From CAZCVI01 sp964502145 (GTDB taxonomy: Bacteria > Acidobacteriota > Aminicenantia > UBA2199), in the NCBI GenBank assembly GCA_964502145.1, contig CAZCVI010000053.1, positions 1 to 49,500 of the forward strand: 49,500 bases of DNA, written 5' to 3'. The notes beneath the pieces are model-generated. The model was not told the DNA's origin. It saw only the letters and a list, made by a program, of their open reading frames with translations, and did no database searches. Positions 39,301 through 43,425 of this stretch are shown here, piece by piece (position 1 is the first letter of the stretch; each line of letters opens with the position of its first letter). Position numbers and translations under genes: made by a program.

Positions 39301-41312
39301 CCCGCCTCACTGCCATGGATACCGGATTGTATTTACAGATTCTAAAAAAGGAAACTGTAACCGTGTTAAACCAAACCCCCTCCGCTTTTTATCGTTTATT
39401 GGAAGAAGAATGTCCTATTCCCGTTAAATTACTGTGTTTAAGATATATTATATTTGGTGGTGAAGCCTTGTTTCCCGGCAAGTTAAAAGAATGGCAGCGG
39501 CAATATCCTCAAACCATGTTGATTAACATGTATGGCATTACCGAGACCACTGTCCATGTCACCTTTAAACAAATCACCCAAGAAGAAATCCAAACCGGAC
39601 TCAGTAATATCGGCACCCCCATTCCTACCCTGAGTGTTTATCTCTTAGACAAATACAACCAACTTGTTCCGATAGGCATTCCCGGTGAAATACATGTTGG
39701 CGGTGCCGGTGTAGCCCGCGGCTATTTAAATCGCCCCCACTTAACCCAGGAAAAATTTGTTTCTCTGTCCATATCATCCACCACATTATACAAATCCGGT
39801 GACTTGGCCCGCTGGCTTCCCGATGGCAATCTAGAATATTTAGGCCGCATCGATCACCAGGTTAAAATCCGTGGCTTCCGCATCGAACTGGGAGAAATCG
39901 AAACCATTATAAAAACCCACCCGCTAATAAAAGAAGCCGTAGTCATTGACCGCATCGACAATCAAAGACAGTATCTCTGTGCTTATTTTACCACCAATCT
40001 TGCATATGACGCCATATCCCAGTCCGACGTGTTCCCCGTGCAGCAATTAAAAGAATCTCTTGAAGAGAAGTTACCCGCGTATATGGTTCCGGCCTGCTTT
40101 GTAAAATTAAACCAAATCCCCCTCAATGCCAACGGGAAAATAGATCGCCCCAAGCTGCCGCCACCATCCGAAACCAGCTTTCAAAATGCCGATACCTATC
40201 TGGCTCCAGAGACCCCGGTGCAAAAAACAATAAGTTCTATCTGGCAGGACGTATTACACCGCGAACGAATCGGCATCCAAGATAATTTTTTTGATCTCGG
40301 TGGCAACTCCCTTGATCTCGTTCGTATTGCCAATCAATTGCGCGAGAAACTGGGCAAAGATATACCCGTGGCCATATTATTTACCTATCCCACCATTGTA
40401 GAACTGGAAACCTATCTTGCCGATGTCCAATTGCCCGATGTATCTACCTCAATACCGGAAACATTCGTCATGTTAAATGGTTCGCCACAGTCCAATAAAA
40501 ATATCTTTTTCCTCCATGAAGTACTTGGCGATGTAGGCGCGTACATGGCATTCGCCAAGCAATTGGGCACTGATTTTAATTGCTGGGGCGTGGAGTCGGC
40601 CAAATTAAAAAATTATGTTCCCCGCAATGATACCGTGGAAGAGATTTCCACCCGCTACATCCAGCAAATAAAACAAGTTCAACCCACAGGCCCTTACAAT
40701 ATTTTTACTTGGTCCTGGGGTGGGCATTTGGGTTTAGAGATGACTTTACAATTAGAAAGAGCAGGAGAGCAATTATCTTTCCTCGGTTTAGTCGATTCTT
40801 CTGGTCCCGATTACCAGAATAATCCCGAGGCCATGGAGTTCACACTGGAATCGGAACGGAATTTTATCAAGCCATTTTTTATGGCCACCAATAACCCCAT
40901 GGACCTGGATAAAATAGACAATCTTGATTTACTGTGGACGATAACCGTCGATTACTTAGCCAGTGACCCCGCCATGGTGGCGCAATTGCGGCAATTACTA
41001 ATAGCCAACGCCCTGGCACTACCCAATTATTTTGGTCTTACCGGCAAAGAATTGATTCAATATCTCAATTTATCCCGCGTTCACAGAAATGCGGGCCCGA
41101 AATATAAACCCGTTGGCAAGATTCACACCCCGCTCCATTTTTTCTGGGCCAATCAAAACCCAGACCGCGTCGAATCGTGGCAAGACTACTGCCATAATCC
41201 CATCATCTACCATGAAATAAATGGCGACCATCATTCTATATTCAGAGATAGCCAGCAGATCATTGATTTTGCCCAGGTATTCAGAGAGGTTTTTACCCAA
41301 GCCTTAAAATAA
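18330..41312 (+). CDS. seven-module nonribosomal peptide synthetase, (C-A-T)x7-TE
   Basis: 7660 residues in one uninterrupted frame. Approximate starts (residue) for C/A/T: 1/465/992 centre; 1045/1490/2018; 2078/2522/3060; 3121/3567/4106; 4165/4620/5165; 5224/5674/6216; 6308/6776/7324. A thioesterase follows from ~7390, with Ser near 7462. All C domains keep HHxxxDG. Carriers read GGHSL (1-5), GGDSI (6) and GGNSL (7). Specificity residues: A1 DAGFLALVM, A2 DGFFCGVVY, A3 DVQFVAHVV, A4 DGFFLGVVY (Ile code), A5 DAMHIGIVN, A6 DSTICAEVN, A7 DFWNIGMVH (Thr code). Predicted order X-Ile-Pro-Ile-X-X-Thr, released by the TE. No epimerase, methylase, MbtH, phosphopantetheinyl transferase or exporter was seen nearby. 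C1 and C7 have the PMQEGMLFH-type N-terminus found in C domains such as that of TycB. In-frame 9-bp repeat tracts interrupt four A domains. Start: GAGGTGA five bases before the ATG. Confidence 0.95.
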   Translation: MRQLEKKNIKDILMLSPLQEGMLFHYLKDPQSEQYHEQLSLKVTGEIKLELFEKAWHWVSKTNGMLRTVFRWEKLEKPTQIVLKEHTCTITYIDLSSENNNTTASRLLEIKAKDRQTPFDLHEVPFRIMLCKLGDKHYEIMISNHHILYDGWSNGILLKEFFGVYHDLWQGKKPHLPSKTPFKEFIQWLQHQDRTKQAEFWREYLEGFDSPTELPSKRKITGIKEAEHVSLVLEGALKEGLEDFVKHKRVTLAAVFYAAWGLLLQKYSGSDDVIFGTTVSGRSSRVKGIEEMVGLFINTIPLRTHTGREDKIGAVVLEMDRVLQAREEFENTPLTDIRGYSGVEGYESLFDTIVVIENYPLDSGLLPKDCALMLDSFGMVEMTHYDLTVGFLLFEKMEIKFSYNGSCLDKKTITNLAGHFKRILETIIKHPEMAVSQLEIITVGEKNSLLYEFNNTAKEYPTNKTIPQLFMEQAERAADVIALMDAEWGTQLSYGELNRQANTLANKLIAQGLLPEAIVALKMTRSVELIIGILGILKAGAIYLPIDPQYPAERIQFMLSDSAACIQITEQFFQETTPITPILPILPITPIIPTTPTNLAYIIYTSGSTGKPKGVLVRQSGIINLIHCRREIFNEIPGARTTQVASAGFDAMAGEVWPCLLNGATLVIADDETRADYFIMKEWLLKHQITITFQSTPIAERLIMAEWPDYPISLKVLLTAGDRLTRFPPPQLPFKFYNLYGPTEDSVMTTWAEVSSAPEQGEKYPSIGKPMANHRVYITTASGKLQPVGVPGEICIGGAGVAAGYLNNPELTDDKFFFMSEWSNTGGVKRFYRTGDLARWLADGRIEFLGRVDFQVKIRGYRIEPGEIQSVLMIHEHINEALVLVKEDQEKEKYLCAYFVAEIDIDVLSLRDFLAARLPVYMIPAYFVRLEKMPLTPNGKINRKALPDPVFTMGKEGTGPRNKIEETLVLIWSEVLNIEGPIGIDDHFFQMGGHSLKVTGLVSRIHKLFNVRIPMAEIFKRPTIRGLSEYIHHATGERYMQILRVEEREYYVLSSAQKRMYFLQQMDKTSTTYNVYDVWLLEGHVDQKKLADTFLKLIERHESFRTSFAMIYEEPKQIIHETVRFDIEYGESLNVDIFIRPFALSQAPLLRVGLGKIGETEHLLIVDMHHIIADGMSVGVLVEEFSALMAGQELPAIGFRYKDYATWQSGVKGSPASLKQENYWVQEFVDEIPVLNLPTDFARPVMQDFAGNQCHFELDGEITEALGVLALEAGVTLYMVLLALYAIFLAKLCNQEDIVIGTPIAGRSHGDLEKIIGMFVNTLPLRTYPVGTKPFTDFLVAIKECALKGFENQEYQYEELVEKLAITRDMSRNPLFDTLFALQNITAREIVIPGLTLTSYPRENKTAKFDLSLIVQEVGNTLNLTFEYSTALFLPETIARFITYFTNTVAAVLNNKTAPIGALQIISLEEKQRILYEFNNTRTDYPADKTIPQLFMEHAAQTPDHIALIGQNHGGNQLTYGELNKKSHQLAHTLINKGIVPGSIVAIQIERSLEMIIGILGILKSGAAYLPIALDYPQDRIDYMLQDSAAKLLITTQFIQDSSPIIPITPIIPSIPITPTNLAYIIYTSGSTGKPKGVLTMHHNVIRVVRNTNYIEFFPRDRVLQLSNYAFDGSVFDIYGALLNGAALVLISKEDVLVVDRLSRVIERESVTVFFITTALFNTLVDFEIKCFYSIRKVCFGGERISVEHSRKALDYLGKGRIIHVYGPTETTVYANYYFIDQIASHVATIPIGKPIANTTVYILDKHLQPVPLGISGEIVIGGAGVARGYLNNPELTQEKFISLSISSISSTKCYRTGDLARWLPDGDVEFLGRIDFQVKIRGFRIEPGEIEARLLHVEHIKEAIVMVREEVLGDKYLCAYFVADQEYDLVALRDHLAKELPEYMIPAYFMQLEKFPLNANGKIDKKVLPLPVRHAGAGYTAPRNEIERQLRTVWSDVLHTSEENPIGIDDNFFKLGGHSLKASLLVGKIHKELQVNIPLAQIFKTPTIKGVAEYIGTINADGLETYDTIPAAETKEYYPLSSVQKRLHVLQQMDIMGTGYNIPAALKLEGQLDIEKLAAAFRQFVARHESVRTSFFVLDNVPVQIIHNKVAFEFEYEKRGQAGNLARNFLRPFDLTRAPLLRVRLVQEASANYTLLVDMHHIIADGTSTAILIKEIMALYSGAELPALRIHYKDFAVWQHNEKNQHALVTQEKFWQDQFAGEIPVLNLPTDYPRPLIQSFAGDRFRFELTQTQTQSIKTLALSRDVTLYMFILAVSNIWLAKLSGEAEIIIGTPIAARRHEELQGIMGMFVNTLALQNFPAPSKTFVDFLAEVKNVTVNAFQNQDYPFEDVVDDVVKNRDIARNPLFDVLFAFQNMDIPEIVIPGLRVTPCEYENKTAKFDLNLDGQEQDGKLMFSLEYCTHLFKAETIKRFSTYFKNIMVTVLAHPGQRIATIDILDEAEKQHVLEMSNGVAEPIDTSATIHGMFAETAARNKDNTALVFGESRMTYGELVRKTNRLARLLRHLGVQRNSLVGLMVERSFEMVIGMLAILKAGGAYLAVDPKFPLSRKQFMIQDSHMILLLTNFEIDDETTNITESIPTLDIRTITTGANLTLPNLNKGSDLLYVIFTSGSTGKPKGVMLEHTNLVNLMEFQYKYTCINFSKVLQFTTISFDVSFQEIFSTLLAGGQLYLITEETRNSIPDLFQLIVRHKITTLFFPMSFLKMMFSYDINIPLPAGNIEHIVTAGEQVVVDELLRNYLKTFHIYLHNHYGPSETHVVTALTISPEDAIPTFPTIGRPVSNTAIYILDKEKTILPNGIAGELGIGGIQVGRGYLGREEETKQKYIEDMFHKEGKLYLTGDMARYLANGNIEFLGRIDHQVKIRGIRVEPGEIESQLKKLDEVRDAVVMVKQEPKGEKFLCAYVVLNAGVAWDVVKLKNTLSATLPDYMIPAYFMPLDTIPLTASGKVDRRSLPEPDKTAGLDYTAPRNNTEQLLVDMWADILTMEKEKIGIDANFFQLGGHSLKAIVLIAKIHKEFNTRIPLPELFQRPTIRGQAGFILNILHPQGESYTRIAPVEQKEYYPLSSVQKRLYFLQQLDRSGTTYNIYDAWVLAGFVDKHRLQEIFVTLTQRHESFRTSFELVQEEPVQFIHAHVPFAIEYEEYDEYEPVLKLNKFIRPFDLSQAPLWRVGLVRLAEEKHILFVDMHHIISDGKSIEIMAREFTTLCAGTPLPALNLSYKDYAAWQNEKNTLASFRTQEKYWLHEFANELPVLELPTDYSRPPMQTFAGDFMHFQLNRERSTSLKTIVLETGSTLYMVLLACYTIFLAKISHQEDIIVGTPVAGRSHDDLEKIIGMFVNTLPMRNYPGAEKTFPQFLQELKARTLKAFENQEYQYEDMVEHLVLTRNASRNPMFDTMFVVQNINTEAIEIPGLKLTPYPQENKTAKVDLTLVCSQTEQQLSCSFEYSTTLFKPETIFRFSQYFTNLIYTILEHPAQKISALTLLSSAEKDQVLFFFNHTTTAYPKDKTIPQLFIEQATRTPDHIALIGADSVIGQITYAALNKQSTQLAHYLISQGILPDTIIAIQIDRSIEMIIGILGILIAGAAYLPIALDYPQDRIDYMLQDSAAKLLITTQFIQDASPITRIIPSIPIIPILPITPIIPITPTNLAYIIYTSGSTGKPKGVLTTHANVTRVVKSTNYIDIHPSDRILQLSNYAFDGSVFDIFGALLNGAALVLISHDDLVVVNKLSNTIQREAITLFFITTALFNTLVDLEIDCLCHIKKVLFGGERISLEHSQKALDYLGKDRIIHVYGPTETTVYATAYFINTIDANAITIPIGKPISNTILYILDKSLQPAPIGISGEIYIGGAGVARGYLNNPELTLDQFIPISISTSSTSSIPSTPFYKTGDLARWLPDGNIEFLGRIDNQLKIRGFRIELGEIENCLLKIKDIKEAVVLVHEDVRSKDKLLCAYFVAKKEYKTSTLREHLSGELPDYMIPAYFKQLEKMPLTRNGKIDKNVLPEPVFDTDISNYVPPQNDIEKKLAAIWSQLLGIEKIGCLDNFFELGGHSLKAATMLAKVHRVMDIKIDLAQVFKNPTIRGLAEFIKASTEEKYLDIEPAEERSFYELSYNQKRLWFIQQLTPDSSAYNMSGILVLKQAVQQHALEKALQCIIARHESFRTGFIIVNDEPAQVIQKEATVPLKMVDLSMLQPTEKQQKMTAIYSQEATTPFDLATIPLFRVILLKLADSLNSVIFNMHHIISDGWSMEIIKREFSLFYEGTEFNPEPLNIQYKDFAVWNNKQITNREFKDKIHLFWQKRLTLGVPIVQLPMDNTSKGNERQGAHYISRLNDVQTRGLKQIAREANTTLFVVMFSLYILLLHRFSSQEEISCFIVSAGRNQESLLHILGFFVSTELFKIQVFPEESFIHFLTRVNAEVLAILEHQGYPMELVFEELNMKYPEISVAFNMLNLGDTHLDQVTESAPIHDNSNPDVSEVKFDLEPYIMEYKNGIEINWAYKKELFHLSTIKYMVSEYNQFVDFFLTLPQKSITDYLELGITYTFKRGSNAIRSAEYPPRHANVLIETFENQVKQHPQHPAIKTISHLFTYDQLNRYANRIAHFLASSTLFNPQNRTVGLLFDHGADMIAASLGVLKAGLIYVPLAPDYPGSRLSAMIQDAQSPLILTDTTNETKTIGLAQENNIQYLNINEMGAIKPETEENPDWDIETNALAYIIYTSGSTGQPKGVSQTSENVYYYIRNWLTIFSITPSDHLTLISSFSHDAAVMDIYAALLAGATLYPFNLKRDQSAGSLELSQFLIDEKITLWHSVPSLYHYFVNTLTGKEMFPWLRFIILGGEPVLEHHITLFQNYFPHATLANIYGQSEASVNSVWLVHAQDVVDKVVIGKTLDHTKIVLVNDKGRAVKPFQIGEIVVVSPHVSPGYWRNEEASRKVFTMDPEFGTEYWTGDLGRLLMNGEIEFIGRRDSQVKIRGYRIELGEIETILLKHPAINEAVVAAKKDASGDWFLVAYIIKKTTATQVPKTQEMHEYLAQTLPDYMIPAYFVPLEQFPLTASNKIDRKALPDPEITNLQAYTAPSNDTERKLTRIWADVLVLTEDKIGTQANFFELGGHSLKAATLTLKIHKEFNAKVPLEFIFKKPTIQELALYIQAVEKELYLAVEPTEKKSFYPLSSAQRRLYFLQQMDETSTVYNMSQVLKLDGKIALERLQDTFVKLVERHESFRTSFLIVAEESVQRIHETVTFEIEKNAGEFFPDHIHPSPEEIIKAFIRPFDLSQAPLLRVGIVPLAENSHLLMVDMHHIISDGTSVGLLVKEFMQFYETRYLPPLYLHYKDYAVWETQQRDTILQQGDFWLSEFADEIPLLDLPLDFVRPQFQQFIGHSIHFTLGNSNTRALKALVLQHQTTLYMVLLSVYNILLAKLCNQETIIVGTPTAGRAHVDLEHVIGMFVNTLVLKNHPAGTTPFHLFLKEVKEKTIQAFANQDYPYEDLVEMVMRNRDISRNPLFDTMFVLQNQDIPTIENPSLKLEPYTYQQISSKFDLTLIGMEIAQDISCTLEYSTQLFKPETIHRFVTYFQRIITAVLQNPEQPISHIDMLPDPEKKQLVQEFNNTAVPYPDHKTIYQLFADQVDKYPDHIALVFENQSVTFRDFEHRANQLAHYLISVTHIQPGDTLMVLLDRSIALILILMAIMKTRGAYIPMDVSLPAERLRLVLNDASVKIVLTAHNYLPKIAAQHSLCPLLHSILCIEDVQKECLAYPTTHPVPGNANDPAYVMYTSGSSGIPKGVLVTHRSIVNTIIWRKNNYEYAPGYVSMQIPPYFFDSSVTDIFTPLSGGARLVLIRDEERADLTKLRKTITTKGITHFIVVPIFYNMLLEEIAPDLKYVKMICCAGDNFPDELIRKHFERLPHVRIFNEYGPTENSVNATAYELKPTSPKAVIGKPISNVAVYVLDNHLSLCPIGVTGELCLAGSSLACGYLNRPELTAEKFVKTNLYMQPSILFYRTGDLGRWCPDGNLEFIGRLDNQVKIRGIRVEIGEIENQLMKRDDIKECVVLVKQDEIGTQSLCAYIVPHTLPQLDQPAILKEYLTQRLPLYMIPAYFLILEKLPLTPNGKLDTNALPLPQPQLVNPCASPRNELEQKMVEIWEGVLGKEHIGINDNFFYSGGDSIKSIQILSRLNRAGYKLAMKDIFQYPVIAELSAHAQKIVPIPSVPDPSASETFPLIANKKPVPIDFTYKELTNESLQQLVDVYPDVEDIYPLAPMQEGMLFHALLDKSSHSYFQQTGFRLSGDLNIPLVEKSLGDLVKRHDILRTAFVHKNTPRPLQVVLKNRPLNFYYLDISHMDTHDEKEKFVREFKAGDKKLSFDLNSDILMRVSILQLEASLYEFIWSFHHILMDGWCIGIINSEFFQIYTGYIAGISLPLPAIKPYRTYIQWLEKQDKEASRLYWENYLDSFSEQTVIIKPKLKKDAVQKRYHNKKISFVLTREQTHPLASLAARQHVTLNTVTQSLWGIVLGKYTQKEDVVFGAVVSGRPSELEGVESMVGLFINTIPVRIRFHRELKFNHLIQQIQAEALSSEAFHYYPLAAIQSHSALKQNLLDHLFAYENFPIAEQIAGFGDQNDTTTPSPLRIKLTDIDAFGQTTYDLNIVVEGSQQLSITLQYNSNAIDDNYVNQLAHHFQVAFSQVIENNELTINEITMLSPQERAQLLLTFNNTAAAYPAHKTIHQLFVEQTQRTPDHIALIASHHNGCQLTYAALNKQSTHLAHYLITQGVQPEHIVALKIERSLEMIIGIFAILQSGAAYLPIDPDYPEDRIQFMLSDSSASIQLTHQFIHDHTPITPITPILPIIPITPVTHVTPITPITPTNIAYIIYTSGTTGRPKGVMVTQENVVRLFFNERFQFEFNSRDVWTMFHSYCFDFSVWEMYGALLFGGKLVLFSRLTAMDTGLYLQILKKETVTVLNQTPSAFYRLLEEECPIPVKLLCLRYIIFGGEALFPGKLKEWQRQYPQTMLINMYGITETTVHVTFKQITQEEIQTGLSNIGTPIPTLSVYLLDKYNQLVPIGIPGEIHVGGAGVARGYLNRPHLTQEKFVSLSISSTTLYKSGDLARWLPDGNLEYLGRIDHQVKIRGFRIELGEIETIIKTHPLIKEAVVIDRIDNQRQYLCAYFTTNLAYDAISQSDVFPVQQLKESLEEKLPAYMVPACFVKLNQIPLNANGKIDRPKLPPPSETSFQNADTYLAPETPVQKTISSIWQDVLHRERIGIQDNFFDLGGNSLDLVRIANQLREKLGKDIPVAILFTYPTIVELETYLADVQLPDVSTSIPETFVMLNGSPQSNKNIFFLHEVLGDVGAYMAFAKQLGTDFNCWGVESAKLKNYVPRNDTVEEISTRYIQQIKQVQPTGPYNIFTWSWGGHLGLEMTLQLERAGEQLSFLGLVDSSGPDYQNNPEAMEFTLESERNFIKPFFMATNNPMDLDKIDNLDLLWTITVDYLASDPAMVAQLRQLLIANALALPNYFGLTGKELIQYLNLSRVHRNAGPKYKPVGKIHTPLHFFWANQNPDRVESWQDYCHNPIIYHEINGDHHSIFRDSQQIIDFAQVFREVFTQALK
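20058..20123 (+). repeat. in-frame Pro-Ile-Thr tract in A1
   Basis: About 22 codons (residues 577-598) built from 9-bp CCCATANCT-type units, encoding Pro-Ile-(Thr/Leu/Ile) triplets. It stands directly before LAYIIYTSGSTG, the A3 core motif. Confidence 0.9.
23139..23192 (+). repeat. in-frame Pro-Ile-Thr tract in A2
   Basis: 18 codons (residues 1604-1621) of the same 9-bp units at the same position before the A3 core motif. Confidence 0.9.
23859..23886 (+). repeat. in-frame Ser-rich tract in A2
   Basis: Short TCNATATCA/TCGTCCACA-type units encoding SISSISST just before the YRTGDLARW core motif. Confidence 0.6.
29370..29450 (+). repeat. in-frame Pro-Ile-Thr tract in A4
   Basis: 27 codons (residues 3681-3707) of 9-bp CCCATANTT-type units before the A3 core motif; longer than in A2 although the two A domains are otherwise very alike. 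Confidence 0.9.
30112..30162 (+). repeat. in-frame Ser-Thr tract in A4
   Basis: GTCCACATC/GTCCATACC/GTCCACACC units, exactly 9 bp apart, encode Ser-Thr-Ser/Pro triplets just before the YKTGDLARW core motif. The GTCCA box recalls the right arm of the intergenic TGGAC palindromes. Confidence 0.8.
38994..39086 (+). repeat. in-frame Pro-Ile-Thr tract in A7
   Basis: 31 codons (residues 6889-6919), the longest of the four, with Val/His variants in the middle (TPVTHVTP), before the A3 core motif. Confidence 0.9.
39763..39787 (+). repeat. in-frame Ser-rich tract in A7
   Basis: Short TCCATATCATCCACC stretch encoding SISSTT just before YKSGDLARW; the shortest of the three Ser tracts. Confidence 0.5.
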
Positions 41313-41420
41313 AAGACTGGCCCACGAATTACACGAATTATCACGAATTGATCAAAAAAAAAAAGACTTTATCTCCCTTTAATTCGCGTTAATTCGTGTT
41401 AATTCGTGGGCCAGTCTTTT
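41311..41420. terminator. long hairpin between the convergent NRPS and histidine kinase genes
   Basis: AAAAGACTGGCCCACGAATT (41311-41330) pairs with AATTCGTGGGCCAGTCTTTT (41401-41420), 20 bp perfect, with A-rich and T-rich ends on both sides as in a bidirectional terminator. Inside, ACGAATTA-type units repeat every 9-10 bp in each arm. It begins within the NRPS stop codon. Confidence 0.8.
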
Positions 41421-41432
41421 TCTTTCTTTCAG

Positions 41433-43421
41433 CTATTGCTTATGCCCATCCAATACCGCCCGGACTAAACGCGAGAAATCATTCTTAATAATAGGTTTCA
41501 TCAAAAAGGCATCAATTTCAAAAGATTTGTACGTATCCTCGTTCACTACTTCACTAAAGCCGCTGCACAGGAGAATCGGAATGCCTGCTTTAATTTGCCT
41601 GATTTTATGCACCATCTGCAAACCTGTCATACGGGGCATCGTTTGATCGGAAATAACCATGTCAAAACTATCCGGTGCCGCTACAAATATATTATACGCC
41701 GCCACACTGCTTTCACATGCCGTTACCTGATAACCCAGTTCCACTAATATATCTTTCTCTAATTCCACGATAGCCGGTTCATCATCGACTACCAGAATCC
41801 GTTCTGTTCCCCCCCGTATAGGTTCAGTGGATTCAAGAGCAGCCGTTCCCTCTGTAGTATGGACAATCGGAAGGAAAATATTAAAAGTAGAGCCTTTATC
41901 CGGTTCAGAATACACCGTGATATCCCCACCACAACTTTTAATAATGCCATGAACCATAGACAATCCCATGCCCGTGCCATCGCCTTCTTTTTTAGTGGTA
42001 AAATAAGGTTCAAAAATACGACTCATAATCGCCGGATGCATGCCACAGCCCGTATCACTGATTGTTAAGCGTTGATATGTTCCTGCTTTCAAACTTTTTC
42101 CCGCTACACTATCGCTTGATAGATACACTTCCTTTAATTCTACCCGGAGAGTGCCCCCATTTCCACGCATAGCATGCGCTGCATTGGTGCATAGATTCAT
42201 CACGATCTGGTGAATCTCCGATTCATTTGCCAACACAACATTTTCCATATGCGGTAAATCAATAAAAATCTCGATGGTGCTTGGCAGTGTCGAACGAATA
42301 AGTGTTAACGCTTCCCCAACCACTTTATCCAAACAAATCGGCAAACGCCTATTCTCTGATTTGCGACTGAACGTCAGGATTTTTTTAATCAGGTCTTTCG
42401 CCCGCATTGAAGCAGCCAGCACATTTTCTAGATTACTTTTGCTCCGGCTCCCTTCTTCCAGTAGTGGTAACGTCAACTCCGTGTAGCCAATCACCGCTGT
42501 TAAGATATTATTAAAATCATGGGCAATCCCACCCGCCAATGTGCCGATAGATTCCATTTTCTGCGCTTGGCGCAGTTGTTCTTCCAGTTTTATCTTTCCC
42601 TGTTGCGCCAACCAGCGCTGGTCAATTTCTTCCTGGAGTTTTTCCGTGCGTTCCGCCACCTCTTGTTCAAGGTTGTTGTTTAATTGTTCCAATTGTCCCG
42701 ATGAATTTTCGAGATTCTCGATCATCAGGTTAAAAGAGGAGGCCAGTTTTCCTAGTTCGTCCCCGGAAGTATAAAGAATACGCTGGGAAAGATCGCCGTG
42801 GGAAATTTGCTCGATGATACGGATCATTTTATTCAACGGGCGCGTAATAGCTGTACTGATAAAAAAAGCGGCGATCACACCAAATATAAAAATAACCAAA
42901 CTCAACATGGCAATAGTACGCCTACTTTTTCCTATCCTGTCGTGCAAGTCAGCCAATGATAAAGCCAAATAAAGTTGTCCGATTCTCTTTTCCTTGTTAT
43001 TAATGGGACAGGTGACCCAATAAAACAATCCATCATCCGTAATCGGCTTTTGAGTAGAGAAATAGTTATAGCTCAGATTCACCGCCGAGTTCAGTTTAAA
43101 CTCAGAAAATATTTTCCCCTTGTTGTCCAACACAATTAAATACACCAGATCCTTGTTGTTCCTGACATTGCGGATAATAGTATTCATTTCCTGTTTATCC
43201 GTAAATACCAGGATCGGACTGATACTGTCGGCAGCCATAGCCGCGATACTGTGCGCTTTATCCGCTATCGATTCAATGGCTTGTTTTTCCAGTTTCAGCG
43301 GGAAATAAAAAAGTATAAACATGGAGATGATACATACCAGTAGCGAGATAATAATAATGAATTTCGTGCGAATAGAAATACCACCCAGGATTTTAATAGT
43401 GTGAATGTCATATTCTTGCAC
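41433..43421 (-). CDS. hybrid sensor histidine kinase (TM-HAMP-HisKA-HATPase-REC)
   Basis: A 662-residue inner-membrane protein. It has TM1 (about residues 21-43), an extracytoplasmic sensor region, TM2 (about 172-192), HAMP (RPLNKMIRIIEQISHGDL, about 195-245), a coiled coil, HisKA with GGIAHDFNNIL (His301), HATPase_c (MNLCTNAAHAM, DTGCGM, GTGMGLSMVHGI) and a C-terminal receiver (ILVVDDE, phosphoacceptor Asp about 592 in VISDQTMP, Lys in LMKP). No DNA-binding output is attached, so phosphate presumably passes to another regulator not in the window. GTG start; its GGAGTAA ribosome site contains the stop codon of the preceding gene, implying translational coupling. Third gene of the TonB receptor/YfiR operon. 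Confidence 0.93.
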   Translation of the reverse strand: MQEYDIHTIKILGGISIRTKFIIIISLLVCIISMFILFYFPLKLEKQAIESIADKAHSIAAMAADSISPILVFTDKQEMNTIIRNVRNNKDLVYLIVLDNKGKIFSEFKLNSAVNLSYNYFSTQKPITDDGLFYWVTCPINNKEKRIGQLYLALSLADLHDRIGKSRRTIAMLSLVIFIFGVIAAFFISTAITRPLNKMIRIIEQISHGDLSQRILYTSGDELGKLASSFNLMIENLENSSGQLEQLNNNLEQEVAERTEKLQEEIDQRWLAQQGKIKLEEQLRQAQKMESIGTLAGGIAHDFNNILTAVIGYTELTLPLLEEGSRSKSNLENVLAASMRAKDLIKKILTFSRKSENRRLPICLDKVVGEALTLIRSTLPSTIEIFIDLPHMENVVLANESEIHQIVMNLCTNAAHAMRGNGGTLRVELKEVYLSSDSVAGKSLKAGTYQRLTISDTGCGMHPAIMSRIFEPYFTTKKEGDGTGMGLSMVHGIIKSCGGDITVYSEPDKGSTFNIFLPIVHTTEGTAALESTEPIRGGTERILVVDDEPAIVELEKDILVELGYQVTACESSVAAYNIFVAAPDSFDMVISDQTMPRMTGLQMVHKIRQIKAGIPILLCSGFSEVVNEDTYKSFEIDAFLMKPIIKNDFSRLVRAVLDGHKQ

Positions 43422-43425
43422 GAGT

